Counted from the stretch's first letter, positions 29,301-36,830 are shown. The stretch: 64,000 bases of DNA from Acidobacteriota bacterium (GCA_020851565.1 JADZCN010000140.1:35406-99405); one strand, 5' to 3'. Made by a program: numbers and translations. Notes: generated from the sequence alone by a model not told the origin.

Positions 29301-31737
29301 TCACCGACAATGTCACGACGGGGCTGTCGCGGTTCCGCTACGTACGCGTGCGCTCCATCACGACTGCAGACGAGGGGCAGGATCCACGGCGGGCCGGAGC
29401 GGCGGCAGGCACCTCGTACGTCCTCGACGGCGCGGTGCGCCGCAGTGGATCCATGTTCCGCGTGAGCGCCCGGCTGACCGAGGTTGCCACCGGTGAGCAC
29501 TGGTGGGCCGAGCAGTACGATCGCGAGGCCTCGTCCACCCTGTTCGTGCTGCAGGACGACCTGGCGAGCCGCATCGTCGCAACGCTCGCCGACGGCGGCG
29601 GCCTCCTGGGCCGCGCACTGGCCGACGTCCTGCGGGATGCGGATCCCCGGAGTGCCGGCCTGTTCGCGGCGTGGTCGGGCTACGTCGAGCACTTCACGCC
29701 CGACAGGCACGCCGCCTTGCGCGACGGGCTGGAGTCGCTCGTCGCGCAGCAGCCGGACACCGCGACCGAGTGGGCGTACCTGTCCATCCTGTACGGTCAC
29801 GAGGTATTCTTTGATTTCAACCCGCGGCCCGATCCGGTGTCGCGGGTGCGCCGCGCGGCCGAGCGCGCGGTCACGCTCGAGCCGGACAACCAGACCGCCT
29901 GGTACGCCATGGCCGGGGCGGAGTTCTTCGATCGGCACGACGCCGCCTTCCGGTCGGCGGCCGAGCGCGCCATCGAGCTCAACCCGCTGCATAGCCGAAC
30001 GCTCGGCGGCCTCGGCATCTTCAACGCGTTCGCCGGAGACACGGACCGCGGCGCGGCGCTCGCCGCCCGCGCGATGTCGCTCAACCCGCGGTTTCCTGGG
30101 TGGTTCCACATCGTCCCGTTTCTCGACGCGTATCGGCGAGGCGACGCGGATGCCGCATTCACCCACGCGGCGAGGATCAACATGCCGCACCTGCCCGTGG
30201 GCGGACGCCTGTTCGCGGTTGCGGCCGCGGGCCGGTTCGGCCGCGAGCGCGAGGCGCGCGACGGGATCCGGCTCGTCGGCGAGAGCCGGCCGGATCTGCT
30301 GAGTGCCGCCGCGGCGAGGCACGAGTGGTCACGCTGGATCTGGGAAGGCGAGCTGCTCGAGGTGCTCGTCGACGGGTACGCGGCTGCACTCGTCCTCGAG
30401 CCCGGCACCAGCACCCGCACCGCGGCCCGGCCCCAGCCTGCGCGGCCAGCGTCGGGCAACGAGGCACAGACGCTGGAAGGCGGAGCGGCAGCCCTGCCGC
30501 TCAGTGCGGATGCCGCCATGCGGCTCGCGGTGCTGCCGTTCAGCGCGCGTGGCGGTGGGGATTCGGCGGTGCTCGCGGACGGACTGACCGACGACATCAC
30601 CACGGCACTGGCGCGCTTTCCGTACCTGCTGGTGGTCTCGCGGGCCACGGTGCGCGAGCTGGACGGCACCCGCGCGGCAGTAGAGGCGGGCAGCCGGCTC
30701 GGCGCCCGCTTCCTGCTTGAGGGCGCGGTGCGCGAGGCCAGCGGCCGCGTGCGCGTGAGCGCGCACCTGTCCGACGCACAGTCCGGTGCCCATCTGTGGG
30801 CCGACACCTACGATCGCGACTTCGGCGGCGGCATCTTCGCCGCGCAGGACGACATCGTCAGCCGCATTGCGGCGACGGTGGCCGATGCAGGCGGCGTGCT
30901 GGTCCGCACGATTGCCAGCCGCGTTCGGGACCGGCGAATCGAGGACCTGGACGCCGACGAGCTGGTGCTGCGCTATCACGGCGATTTTGTCGAGCACTTC
31001 GATGCCGCGGATCATGCGCAGCTACGCGACGCGTTCGAGGCGGTGGTGGCACGCGAGCCGGGAACCGCGACGGCCTGGGCCTGCCTGGCCATGATCCACG
31101 CGCTGGAAATCTTCTTCGACGTGAACCCGAAGCCGGATCCGCTTGCGCGGCTACGCCGCGCGGCGGAGCGCGCGAACACGCTGGATCCAACCATCCAGCA
31201 CGGCTGGGTGGCCATGGCGACGGCGGCGCTGTTCGATCGGGACCGCGCCGCCCTCCAGGCGGCGACGGATCGCGCCCTGGCGCTCAACCCGTGTCACACG
31301 CGCTCGCTGGCGACGCTCGGCCTGTTCACGGCGTTCTCGGGCGATACGACACGTGGCATGCAGCTGATGGATCGATCGCTGTCGCTCAACCCGCGGCACC
31401 CGGGCTGGTATCTACTGGCGCCGTTCCTTCACGAGTACGAGCGGGGCAACTTCAACGCGGCGCTTGGCTATGCCAGGCGAATCGGCATGCCGAAGTTCGT
31501 GGCCGGCAACCTCGCGGCGGCGGCAGCGGCCGGGCAGGTCGGGACCGTGGAGGACGCCAGGCCCGCGCTCGATGCGCTGGCCCGCTTCGATCCGGCGCTG
31601 CTCGAAACAGAGGCGGCGCGCGGCGTGTGGGCGCGCTGGCTGTGGAACGCGGACGTGGTCGACCGGCTCGTGGAGGGGCTCGAGAAGGCGGTGGCGCTCG
31701 TCCCGGGCTCCGCGCGGCCACCGGGCGGCTCGGCGTG
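21502..31737 (+). repeat. Eight tandem ~425-residue TolB/FlgO-like + TPR modules
   Basis: Module starts, marked by a V-x-P/N-F motif (LPF, VPF, QPF, VNDF), lie at about 21502, 22782, 24064, 25339, 26581, 27871, 29230 and 30517. Spacing is 1242-1359 bp. Each holds G-L-T-D/E-D/E-I/V-T-x-G/A-L-S/A-R-F, a G-x-V-R strand, a G-A-x-x-W-A/T-E/D-x-Y/F-D/N-R motif, then helices with LNP.HPGWY and a terminal INMP ... VEGFEKALAL. The copies are diverged rather than identical and are joined by Ser/Gly/Pro-rich linkers. Modules 3, 4, 5 and 7 lack part of the central TolB-like strand region. Confidence 0.9.
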
Positions 31738-31738
31738 A
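23198..31738 (+). CDS. Giant TolB/FlgO-TPR repeat protein (3' part of the frame-split kinase gene)
   Basis: The frame opens at a GTG at 23198, but its first ~28 codons overlap the kinase frame and look unlike anything. Recognisable module sequence begins at about 23285 (QHALLRDAFERLVEERPAS). From there to the TGA at 31738 it encodes the rest of module 2 and modules 3-8 without interruption. Alignment of module 2 with the others puts the break between residue 6 and residue 8 after the conserved tyrosine of the Y-x3-F/L-x4-H-A-x-L-R motif. Restoring two nucleotides there would rebuild exact module spacing and one ~3,720-codon gene with the kinase. No domain other than TolB-like and TPR modules is visible, and no transmembrane segment. 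Confidence 0.8.
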   Translation: MWSSSPRTSWAPTRWPCGTGPTTASTPAQHALLRDAFERLVEERPASAFAWSALAHLYCHEHGFRFNARPDPLVRARRALGRALELDAVDQHGWEALALAYFFERDAEGFAHAAERAIALNPRNANTLAWIGVLTVHAGELDRGCTLVERAMALNPDHPGWYHIAMSNRHLVRGEHAEALRAAKRINMPQHVWAHVVVAIAAGELGRMAEAAAAVDAVEQLAPAMADPAVVAEATRNWKWDDAAAGQMLVGYRKAVALREDAKARSRPPSSGPTTSRASSPAAATSDSSRWAISVNDFGASGGPQATALAAGLTEDIATGLSRFGNLKVLARNARYVLSGSVRQSGEALRVTARVIDTASGANIWADTYDRTTEGGVFALQDDVGSRIVSTVADPTGVLGTAMATAIGDKDYESLSVQELVIRFHVYTGQLRPGEHARLREAFERALEREPDVAEGWASLAYLYGQEHALGLNPQPDSRERERRAAERAVELDPQSPLAWTALARSHMFAHDATATRAAVDRALALNPLNADLLGHAAIFLTSFGDFDRALALVARATELKPRHQGWFYFPVFNAHYVRGDDHAALEAAKKINMPAVSLAAMAAAAAAGQLGRTDEARASLDTLRQHAPHLLDPVAARGEWSIWLWSEALLDRLVEGFEKSLALTGAAAGESGHGSGDRHAASPAALGSRASFANGTGAPATSPQITGALQSADDLSLAVQPFSARGGDATAVALAEALTDDVTTGLSRFEHLRVMASAGAQRVIAPREGPWRYALEGTVRTAGRAVRVGVRISDAHTGANVWAENFDLDSDSGVFTQQDDLASRIVATVGDPTGALAKAMRAALSDTPIEQLSAEGLMLLYHGYTEHLRAEDHARLRQALEQAVERQPQSHLGWAILSRLYEHEHAHRLNVRPDSIARQRNAAYRALELDSASQSVWVAVASAHKFSGDMPALHGAVERAVAINPLNADALAFCALLISTGGADERALQLARLAMHHKPRHPGWYHFPTFNALYVQGQDEEALAEARLINMPKLALTHRSSAAAAGQLGRAHDARLALDALAAIDATLLDPARARTAWRVWVMDGPLLDRLVEGFGKALALAGESPASRPLSSGTADRASHPASTSSELRVAVLPFTARGGEFATGLADGLGDDITTGLSRFPHLRIVPAASAAALTPESAPRAGVRYLLEGRVQERGAAVRVTVRLIDGSTGVNLWAETFDRPIGPTAFEVQDDIASYVVATVGDTSGVLARSMGAPLLQRPVEELNVRELVLRFHAYVEHFQADEHARLRSGLERALEREPHVAEGWARLANLYGHEYSQGRNPLPDSLGRQRRAAQRALQIDPHNQAGWTGMVAVHMFERDRTALRAAAERAIALNPLDADTVGLCALYLSCAGDDDRAMELFERAVRVKPQHPGWYHFAPFTTHFKRREYADALAEVKRINMPQLPTMHISAAAAAARVGSAPEAQAAVEALRRLDARFLESEAARQAVALWIWDEAHVNNLVDGLAEAIALSGIRSDTSGAASALTAGGQGPGASLGERPRSGSMPLAAAARDDSGLRVAVLPFTARGGEEVTALAEGLTDEITTALARFPYLKVVSRAAVAALDGPVQEAPAAGVRLGARFLLEGSVRKAGSALRVSVRLSDVESGAHLWAETFDREAASGIFALQDDLSACITSQVADPSGALVRSMAATRAHVPLDQMTTAELTLQFFAHLETFDAARHAALRDAFEHALEREPSDATAWGCLSDLYMQEFAPGLNPRPDSLGRQRAAAERAVALDATCQYGWLGLAMHRLFAGDHTGATQAAERAVALNPLNSHVVGLVGNAITALGDWDRGLGLVRRALSLNPHIAGHVHLALFLDSYRRGDDEAALASAKRFNIPTLSMGHLSQAAAAGQLGCVDDARAALDALYRIDPALCEAPAAHEAYARILRDAALVQRLTEGFEKALALVAPPPEPRPGGSVAVAARSGPPAPPLRDNSRAPSDSGTSGPASDASGAGLGRGTVLSVAVQPFTARADDAEAGEVARGLTDNVTTGLSRFRYVRVRSITTADEGQDPRRAGAAAGTSYVLDGAVRRSGSMFRVSARLTEVATGEHWWAEQYDREASSTLFVLQDDLASRIVATLADGGGLLGRALADVLRDADPRSAGLFAAWSGYVEHFTPDRHAALRDGLESLVAQQPDTATEWAYLSILYGHEVFFDFNPRPDPVSRVRRAAERAVTLEPDNQTAWYAMAGAEFFDRHDAAFRSAAERAIELNPLHSRTLGGLGIFNAFAGDTDRGAALAARAMSLNPRFPGWFHIVPFLDAYRRGDADAAFTHAARINMPHLPVGGRLFAVAAAGRFGREREARDGIRLVGESRPDLLSAAAARHEWSRWIWEGELLEVLVDGYAAALVLEPGTSTRTAARPQPARPASGNEAQTLEGGAAALPLSADAAMRLAVLPFSARGGGDSAVLADGLTDDITTALARFPYLLVVSRATVRELDGTRAAVEAGSRLGARFLLEGAVREASGRVRVSAHLSDAQSGAHLWADTYDRDFGGGIFAAQDDIVSRIAATVADAGGVLVRTIASRVRDRRIEDLDADELVLRYHGDFVEHFDAADHAQLRDAFEAVVAREPGTATAWACLAMIHALEIFFDVNPKPDPLARLRRAAERANTLDPTIQHGWVAMATAALFDRDRAALQAATDRALALNPCHTRSLATLGLFTAFSGDTTRGMQLMDRSLSLNPRHPGWYLLAPFLHEYERGNFNAALGYARRIGMPKFVAGNLAAAAAAGQVGTVEDARPALDALARFDPALLETEAARGVWARWLWNADVVDRLVEGLEKAVALVPGSARPPGGSA

Positions 31739-31821
31739 CCCGCTTGCAGATGCTGCGCGGAGCTGCATCAGGATGTGGCGGCAATCGCGCAGGCTCATCC
31801 CTATAGGGAGGGAGTCAGTCG

Positions 31822-32467
31822 ATGACGGACCTGCCGCCGGAACAGCTCGTGTGGACACTGACGAACATGCACGCGGTGGCCCGCTGGCTGCACCTGGTGG
31901 CTGAAAGCGGCGTCGCTGACGCGCTCGACGGCCAGCCGCGCCCGGCAGCCGAGCTCGCCGCCGACACCGGACTGGATGCCGACGCGCTGCACCGTACCCT
32001 GCGCCTGCTGGCCGGGTATGGCGTCTTCGCCCTGGCGCCCGGCGGGTATGCGCATACCCCGGCGTCGCGCGATCCACGAGGCTGCTCCGCGCGCCTCCGA
32101 TCGGGTGCAGCTCGCGGCTGGTGACTTCTTCCGCGATCAGCGGCCGACGGCGGATCTCTACCTCCTCATGGAAGTGATTCACGACTGGTCCGACGAGGAC
32201 GCGGTTCGCATCCTGACCGCTGTCCGCCGGGCCGCGCCGCCGCCCGCACGCCTGCTCATCATCGAGACGCTCGTCGCCGAGACATCCGGACCGCACATGA
32301 GCACGCTCCTCGATGTGCTGATGATGGCCATCACGGGTGGTCGCGAGCGGACGCCCGCCGAGTACGCATCGCTGCTCCGGCAGGCCGGATTCGTGGTCGA
32401 GCGGGTGAGTCCCACGACGTCGCCATACTCGATAGTGGAGGCGGTGAGCGATGCCACGCGGGGCTGA
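31822..32467 (+). pseudogene. O-methyltransferase with internal deletion and frame change (remnant)
   Basis: The first frame (from ATG 31822, with a GGGAGGGAG site upstream) encodes the N-terminal dimerisation/winged-helix half of a COMT-like O-methyltransferase (HAVARWLHLVAESGVADALDGQPRPAAELA ... GGYAHTPASR). At about 32070-32085 it jumps to another frame that carries the C-terminal catalytic half (EAAPRASDRVQLAAGDFF ... DLYLLMEVIHDWSDEDAVRILTAVRRA ... ISPTTSPYS-type tail). The SAM-binding DVGGGxG region and flanks, normally well over 100 residues, are missing. The product cannot be an active methyltransferase. The His in VIHDWSDEDA marks the family. Confidence 0.85.
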
Positions 32468-32492
32468 ACGAAGGCGCGACGGCGAATGGTGA

Positions 32493-32711
32493 GGTGGCCA
32501 AAGGCTGCTGGCCGCACCGCACGTCGAGGTCGAATCGCTCGATGATCACCGCGCCCGTGCCTGCGGCCAGCTGTGCGGCGTGCGCGGAGGTGACGATGTC
32601 ATCGACGCATCGGTGGTGCTGTGCGCCCGCGCTCGCGACCATCGGATCGTGACCGCGGACGTCGACGACATCAGGCGGCTGGCCCCGACGGCGACGGTGA
32701 TCCGTATCTGA
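32493..32711 (+). pseudogene. C-terminal remnant of a PIN-domain (VapC-like) protein
   Basis: The frame directly after an in-frame TGA (32490-32492) encodes about 72 residues: LLAAPHVEVESLDDHRAR, CGQLCGVRGG, DDVIDASVVLCARARDHR, IVTADVDDIRRL. This matches the second half of PIN ribonucleases, including the D-V-I-D-A-x-V and I-V-T-x-D acidic motifs. There is no start codon, the N-terminal half with the first catalytic Asp is absent, and no antitoxin gene is seen. It is too short and start-less for standard gene calling. Confidence 0.7.
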
Positions 32712-32858
32712 GCGGCCGGACGCATGGATGGGGTAGCCGCGCGCGTCTCCTGCCTCCCTCACCCGAGACGCGTCTTGCCTCACCGTCCTCCGTGCAGTAA
32801 GCTCTGCTGCGCACGCGCCGTCATCGTGCGGCCCTCTGCGGCGCGCCGGAGGCAGTGA

Positions 32859-33602
32859 ATGGCTGAGGCGACGATTCCCCGGCTCGCAGTTCGTCCCGGC
32901 AGCTACGACCGCGCGTTCTACAGCACCGTCGCCTTTGCCATGGCAGCGGTCGTGGTCGCCGGTTTCGGTCCCACCTTCTACTTCCGCCCGCTGTTCGGTG
33001 CGCCCGTCACAGTCTCGGGCACGTCGACGCTCTCCACGCTGACCATCGTCCACGGGTTGGTGTTCAGTGCCTGGGTCGTGCTCTTCCCGCTGCAGACGAC
33101 GCTCATCGCGAGCCGGCGGGTCGCGCTCCATCGCCGGCTTGGCATGGCTGGTGCGGTGCTGGCGGTGGTCATGGTGGTCATCGGTCTCCGTACGGCAATC
33201 GTCGGCGCGGCCCGGGGCGCGGCGCCACCCGGGGTCGATCCGCTGGCGTTTCTCGCCGTGCCGGTGTTCGACATGGTCTGCTTCACCGGCTTCATGACCG
33301 TGGCCATCTGGCTGCGTACCCGGAAGGAGGCGCACAAGCGGCTCATGCTGCTCGCCTACGCCAGCATCCTCACCGCCGCCACCGCCCGACTTGGCGCGGC
33401 GCAAGGGGCCGGACCACTCCTGGGGCTCGGGCTGTCGCTGACCTTCGTCGCCGCCGGGGTGGTCTACGACGGCGTCTCACGCGGGCGGGTGCACCCGGCC
33501 TACGTGTGGGGCGGCACGCTGCTGGCGCTGTCGATCCCCGCGCGGCTGGCGCTCTCGGGGACCGCCGCGTGGCGGGCCCTGGCCGAGGCCCTGGTCCGCT
33601 GA
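32859..33602 (+). CDS. Polytopic integral membrane protein of unknown function
   Basis: The 247-residue product has about six hydrophobic segments (AFAMAAVVVAGFGPTFYF; TIVHGLVFSAWVVLFPLQTTL; AGAVLAVVMVVIGL; VFDMVCFTGFMTVAIWL; LLLGLGLSLTFVAAGVV; LLALSIPARLALSG). Histidines flank helices 2-3 (VHGLVFSAW, ALHRRLGMAG) and helix 5 (KEAHKRLMLLAY). This pattern resembles haem-binding four-helix membrane proteins, but I do not recognise a named family with confidence. It is intact although surrounded by gene remnants. No RBS is obvious: GCGGCGCGCC precedes the start. Confidence 0.7.
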   Translation: MAEATIPRLAVRPGSYDRAFYSTVAFAMAAVVVAGFGPTFYFRPLFGAPVTVSGTSTLSTLTIVHGLVFSAWVVLFPLQTTLIASRRVALHRRLGMAGAVLAVVMVVIGLRTAIVGAARGAAPPGVDPLAFLAVPVFDMVCFTGFMTVAIWLRTRKEAHKRLMLLAYASILTAATARLGAAQGAGPLLGLGLSLTFVAAGVVYDGVSRGRVHPAYVWGGTLLALSIPARLALSGTAAWRALAEALVR

Positions 33603-33687
33603 CCGCCACCCGCAAGTCGCGGACTACCGCGTCGTCGTGCTCCGCAGTGCGCTGCATGGTCCGGCCCCTGCCGCCCACGTCCGACGG

Positions 33688-33741
33688 CTTTGCGAGGCCG
33701 AAGTCGAGCACCTTGACCTGCCCCTCCGCGGTGACTGACCA
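33688..33741 (-). pseudogene. Scrap of a Ser/Thr kinase gene (DFG region)
   Basis: On the minus strand the stretch VTAEGQ-VKVLDFGLAKP matches kinase subdomain VII, as in the two kinases of this window. Nothing before or after it in that frame looks like kinase. A ~20-residue relic between two intact genes is the best reading, but chance or a very short gene-conversion tract cannot be excluded. Confidence 0.45.
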
Positions 33742-33773
33742 GCTCTGTCGACGGTGATGAGTGATTGCCCTCG

Positions 33774-34634
33774 CTAGGCCAGCGCCTTGCCGTAGAGCGC
33801 GAGCAACCGGCTCCACGCCTTCTCGGCCAGCCCCTCGTTGTAGACGGTCGAGTCCGGTGGGCACCAGCCGTGGGCGGCGGGGTAGACCTCGATCTCCGCC
33901 GGGACACCCGCCTTTGAGAAGGTGGCCTTCAGGACATCTTTCTCCTGCGGCGCACGCTTGTCGTCGTTCTCGGCGATGGCGATGAGGAGCTGCGCCTTCG
34001 TCTTCGCCACCTGCAGGTGCGGGCTGTTCGGACCGTTAGTGACGAGCCCGCCGCCATGGAACGAGGCTGCGGCACCCACGCGGTCGGGCATCGCGGCCGC
34101 GGTGCGAAACGTGAAGGGCCCGCCCATGCAGTAGCCCTGCGTGCCGATCCTGCGGTTCTTCGCCACCGACGGCTGCTGATCGAGCCAGGCGATGAACGCC
34201 TTGGCATCCGTCGTCTGAGTGGTCTCGTTGAGCGACTGGTAGAGCGGCATCAGCTCCTTGATCTCGGTGGCGGCGCCCTTGGCCGCGGTCGGCGCCTTCA
34301 TCGAGCGGTAGAACGGGTTGACGACGACGACCGAGTACCCGGATTCAGCAAGGCGCTTGCCCATCTGACGCATCGCCGGCCGCAACCCGAAGATGTCGGG
34401 CCACACGAGAACGCCAGGTGCGGTGCCACTGGCCGGGTGCACGAAATAGGCGTCGCAGGTGCCATCCGGCGTCTTGATACTGACCTCCGACTCGCTCACC
34501 GCGACGGCATTCAATACCGGCGGCAGGATCATGGCGACGCCGGCGCCGAGCATCACGCCGAACTGCCGGCGCGTGACCAGCCCGCGCGCCTCGTAGTCCT
34601 CTCGGTCGTGTTCGAAGTGGTCTTGATCGCACAT
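33774..34634 (-). CDS. Tat-exported dienelactone hydrolase-family protein
   Basis: The 286-residue protein carries a twin-arginine signal (TRRQFGVMLGAGVAMILPP near residues 20-38). The mature part is a DLH-type alpha/beta hydrolase with an intact Cys-Asp-His triad: nucleophile in GYCMGG, Asp in AENDDKR, His in AAHGW. ATG 34634 is chosen because GAGGAG lies 6 bp upstream; an earlier in-frame start at 34673 has no such site. The family hydrolyses dienelactones in aromatic catabolism but also many unrelated esters. Export makes a role in chlorocatechol breakdown unlikely, and the benzoyl-CoA operon is 11 kb away. Confidence 0.88.
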   Translation of the reverse strand: MCDQDHFEHDREDYEARGLVTRRQFGVMLGAGVAMILPPVLNAVAVSESEVSIKTPDGTCDAYFVHPASGTAPGVLVWPDIFGLRPAMRQMGKRLAESGYSVVVVNPFYRSMKAPTAAKGAATEIKELMPLYQSLNETTQTTDAKAFIAWLDQQPSVAKNRRIGTQGYCMGGPFTFRTAAAMPDRVGAAASFHGGGLVTNGPNSPHLQVAKTKAQLLIAIAENDDKRAPQEKDVLKATFSKAGVPAEIEVYPAAHGWCPPDSTVYNEGLAEKAWSRLLALYGKALA

Positions 34635-34741
34635 GGGTCGCTCCTCAATCCTGCGTGACCGCCCGCCGGTCACGTGCGGGTCATGAGGCGCGGATTATAC
34701 CCGGAGGCGTGTCCCCCGGTCCGGGGCGAACGGATCCGGCG

Positions 34742-35224
34742 CTATCTCCAGGCGCGGAGCGCCCGGCGGACGGCCACGATCTGCCCCACGTGATACGCCG
34801 TGTGATCGGCGGTCAGCAGGAGCGCGCGGAGGTACGTCTGCGAGCCCTGGCCCGTCGGCACCAGGGCCGTGAGGTCCTCGACCTCGCGGGCGAGCCGCTT
34901 CAGCCGCTCGCGATCTCGCGCGTAGGAGGCGATGCTCTCGGACCAGGCGCTCTCGGCCGGTGGCGCGGGATCCCCGGGCCAGTAATCATCCGGCCACGCC
35001 ATGGTGTGGACATAACCCGCGTTCACGCAGAAGTCCAGGATGTCTGCCTGCGCGATCCGGATGTGCTCGAGGAGCTCCCAGACGGAGTAGTCGAACCCGG
35101 GCGGCCGCACCCCGCGCGCGGGCGGCGGGAGCTCCGCAACGGCCCTGTCGAAGCCCACGTGGGCGTCCTCCCAATCGAGTGCGCGCACGAGATGTTCGCG
35201 GACGACATCGGCCGGTTCGCGCAT
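34742..35224 (-). CDS. DinB-family four-helix protein
   Basis: The 160-residue protein has the DinB/YfiT layout with metal-ligand histidines at LLEHIRIAQAD and TADHTAYHVGQIVAVRRAL. Start ATG 35224 is supported by AGGAG about 7 bp upstream. Continuing the frame upstream would read into a CCCAAT-type repeat and is rejected. DinB proteins are a family of predicted metal-dependent enzymes, some being thiol-S-transferases; the specific reaction here is unknown. It lies ~107 bp before the DLH-family gene on the same strand. Confidence 0.85.
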   Translation of the reverse strand: MREPADVVREHLVRALDWEDAHVGFDRAVAELPPPARGVRPPGFDYSVWELLEHIRIAQADILDFCVNAGYVHTMAWPDDYWPGDPAPPAESAWSESIASYARDRERLKRLAREVEDLTALVPTGQGSQTYLRALLLTADHTAYHVGQIVAVRRALRAWR

Positions 35225-35686
35225 GGGTGTCTCCTGCGTGTGTGCCTGTCGAGCTGCCTCAGCCGACGAGCGGCGCACACAGCGTAGCCGATCGGCGAGC
35301 ATCCGGCGGCACTCGCCAGAGCCGCTCCCCACCGCCTCAATGCCCCAATTCCCCAATCCCCCAATCCCCCAATCCCCCAATCCCTCAATGCCTCAATCCC
35401 CAATGCCCCAATGCGCCCATCGCCAATCACCCAATGATTCGCTCAATAGGCAATCCGGCAATCGGCAATGGACGCGGCCGCCGCCGGCTCTTGACGTGCC
35501 GGTTGCCGCTCTGGCACAGTCACCGACGGCGGCGGCCCACCGCCCCACCTCGACCCGGCCTCCCCCCGCGAGGCTGACTATCGAGGCAAAGGGGATCCAC
35601 AACCCCGGGCCGGTGAACGTGGTTCTTCGCGGTCGCGCGACCAGCAGGCGGGGGCTGGGGGTCGTGTGGCCAGGGAAGGACCCATC
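35225..35686. other. Non-coding gap containing repeat copy B
   Basis: No convincing gene is seen here. 35225-35337 is the 5' region of the DinB gene. 35338-35475 is a repeat element. 35476-35686 is GC-rich leader sequence before the DUF4287-like gene, with a possible -35-like TTGACG at about 35493 but no clear -10. Confidence 0.5.
35338..35475. repeat. MITE-like repeat element, copy B (one end only)
   Basis: Tandem CCCCAAT units (about 35341-35420) run into a terminal arm at 35432-35475 that matches the right arms of the copies at 4291-4332 and 36790-36830 (CAATGAATCGC..., GGCAATC, GGCAATGGACGCGG). No matching left arm is present, so this copy looks truncated. Confidence 0.75.
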
Positions 35687-36502
35687 ATGACCCGCGCTCG
35701 AGCTCTCAAGCAGACCATCCGCGCCCGCGCTGCGAAGACCGGCGAACGCTACACCGCCGCGCGCCGCCACGTCCTGAAGGACATCGCCCGTGCCGCCCAG
35801 ACTGGCCCGCGCGTTGTCGAGCGGGCCGCACCTGATGTCGCCGCGGCCCCGAAGGTCGCGCGCGAGAAGAGGGGAGCCGAGACGACGGCTGCCCCTGGGC
35901 TTGCGAAAGGCGCGGTCAGTGACGAGAAGGTCCGGGAGAAGACCGGGCACGGGCTCGATCACTGGTTCGCGGCGCTCGACCGCTTCGGCGGCGCGGCGAA
36001 AGGCCACGGCGCCCTGGCGAAGCATCTCAACGCGGACTTCGGTGTTTCGGGCTGGTATTCACAGGGCATCACCGTTGCCTACGAGCGCGCGCGGGGCGTG
36101 CGCACGCGGAACCAGCGGGTCAGCGGCGACTTCGAGGTGTCGGTGTCGAAAGTGGTGAGCGGCGATACGAAGGCCGTGGCGAAGGCCTTCACCAATCCGC
36201 GCCGGCGTGCGGAGTGGCTGGCGGCCGCGGACCCGGCACTCTCCCGCGCGCTCTCGGCCGCCGTCGCCGGGGCAGGCGTGAAGCGCTTCGTGATTCGCCC
36301 GGACGGCCTGGGCCGCTTCCGCTACAGGTCGGGCAGTGCCACGGTGCAGCTCCACGTGATACCGAAGGGCAAGGGCAAGACCTCCGTCGTCGTCACCCTG
36401 ATGAAGCTGGCCGACACGGGCGCCGTGGAGGCGCATCGCGAGGCCTGGCGGGCTGCACTGGTGTCCCTCGCGGCGCATCTTGCCGCTCGGGTTGCTCATT
36501 GA
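35687..36502 (+). CDS. DUF4287-like plus SRPBCC-like two-domain protein
   Basis: The N-terminal ~80 residues are basic and Ala-rich. Residues ~85-140 (EKTGHGLDHWFAALDRFGG..HGALAKHLNADFGVSGWYSQGITVAYERARG) match the DUF4287 pattern. The C-terminal half (SGDFEVSVSKVVSGDTKAVAKAFTNPRRRAEWL ... LHVIPKGKGKTSVVVTLMKLADTGAVEAHREAWRAAL) looks like an SRPBCC/AHSA1-type ligand-binding fold. ATG 35687 lies 8 bp after a GGGAAGGA site. The stop codon lies inside the left arm of repeat copy C. The role is unknown. Confidence 0.8.
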   Translation: MTRARALKQTIRARAAKTGERYTAARRHVLKDIARAAQTGPRVVERAAPDVAAAPKVAREKRGAETTAAPGLAKGAVSDEKVREKTGHGLDHWFAALDRFGGAAKGHGALAKHLNADFGVSGWYSQGITVAYERARGVRTRNQRVSGDFEVSVSKVVSGDTKAVAKAFTNPRRRAEWLAAADPALSRALSAAVAGAGVKRFVIRPDGLGRFRYRSGSATVQLHVIPKGKGKTSVVVTLMKLADTGAVEAHREAWRAALVSLAAHLAARVAH

Positions 36503-36830
36503 GCGATTGCTGATTGCTGATTGAGCGATTCATTGAAGATTGGGTGATTGGTGATTGGACATTAGATTGAGTGATTGCGCGATTGAGGCATCGGGTGATT
36601 GGGTCCTCATTGCCGCGAGCGGCGGACCGTTCGGGGTGGCTGACTGTCGGATCGAGCCTTGGCTGAAACCAATGACACCATCAGCATCACGAATCATCCA
36701 ATCATCCAATCATCCAATCATCCAATCATCCAATCGCCCAATCGCCCAATCACCCAATCCAATGCGCAATGATCGAATCGCGCAACCATCAATGAATCGC
36801 CCAATTGGCAATCAGCAATCGTCAATGGAC
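36494..36830. repeat. MITE-like repeat element, copy C (complete, ~340 bp)
   Basis: The left arm (36494-36535) and right arm (36790-36830) are inverted repeats matching at most positions with one gap. The interior has TGATTGG units and then ATCATCCAATC units repeated in tandem (about 36695-36760). The element occupies the whole 336-bp gap between the convergent DUF4287-like and M16 genes, and apart from it nothing is seen there. It may act as a bidirectional terminator through its arms. Confidence 0.8.

Noticed and set aside
20581..31738. Reading the repeats as adenylate cyclase fusions
   Set aside because: Each module has only the TolB/FlgO-like and TPR parts often found beside cyclase domains; no cyclase catalytic motif is visible in any module.
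33774..34634. DLH-family protein as part of the aromatic pathway in this window
   Set aside because: It has a Tat signal, is 11 kb from the operon, and ring-opening by Oah needs no dienelactone hydrolase.
35338..35475. Possible CRISPR array
   Set aside because: Units are 7-8 bp and contiguous, with no spacer pattern of 25-40 bp and no cas genes nearby.
35476..35686. Sigma-54 promoter from a TGGCAC motif near 35512
   Set aside because: The required -12 GC element at the right spacing is missing.
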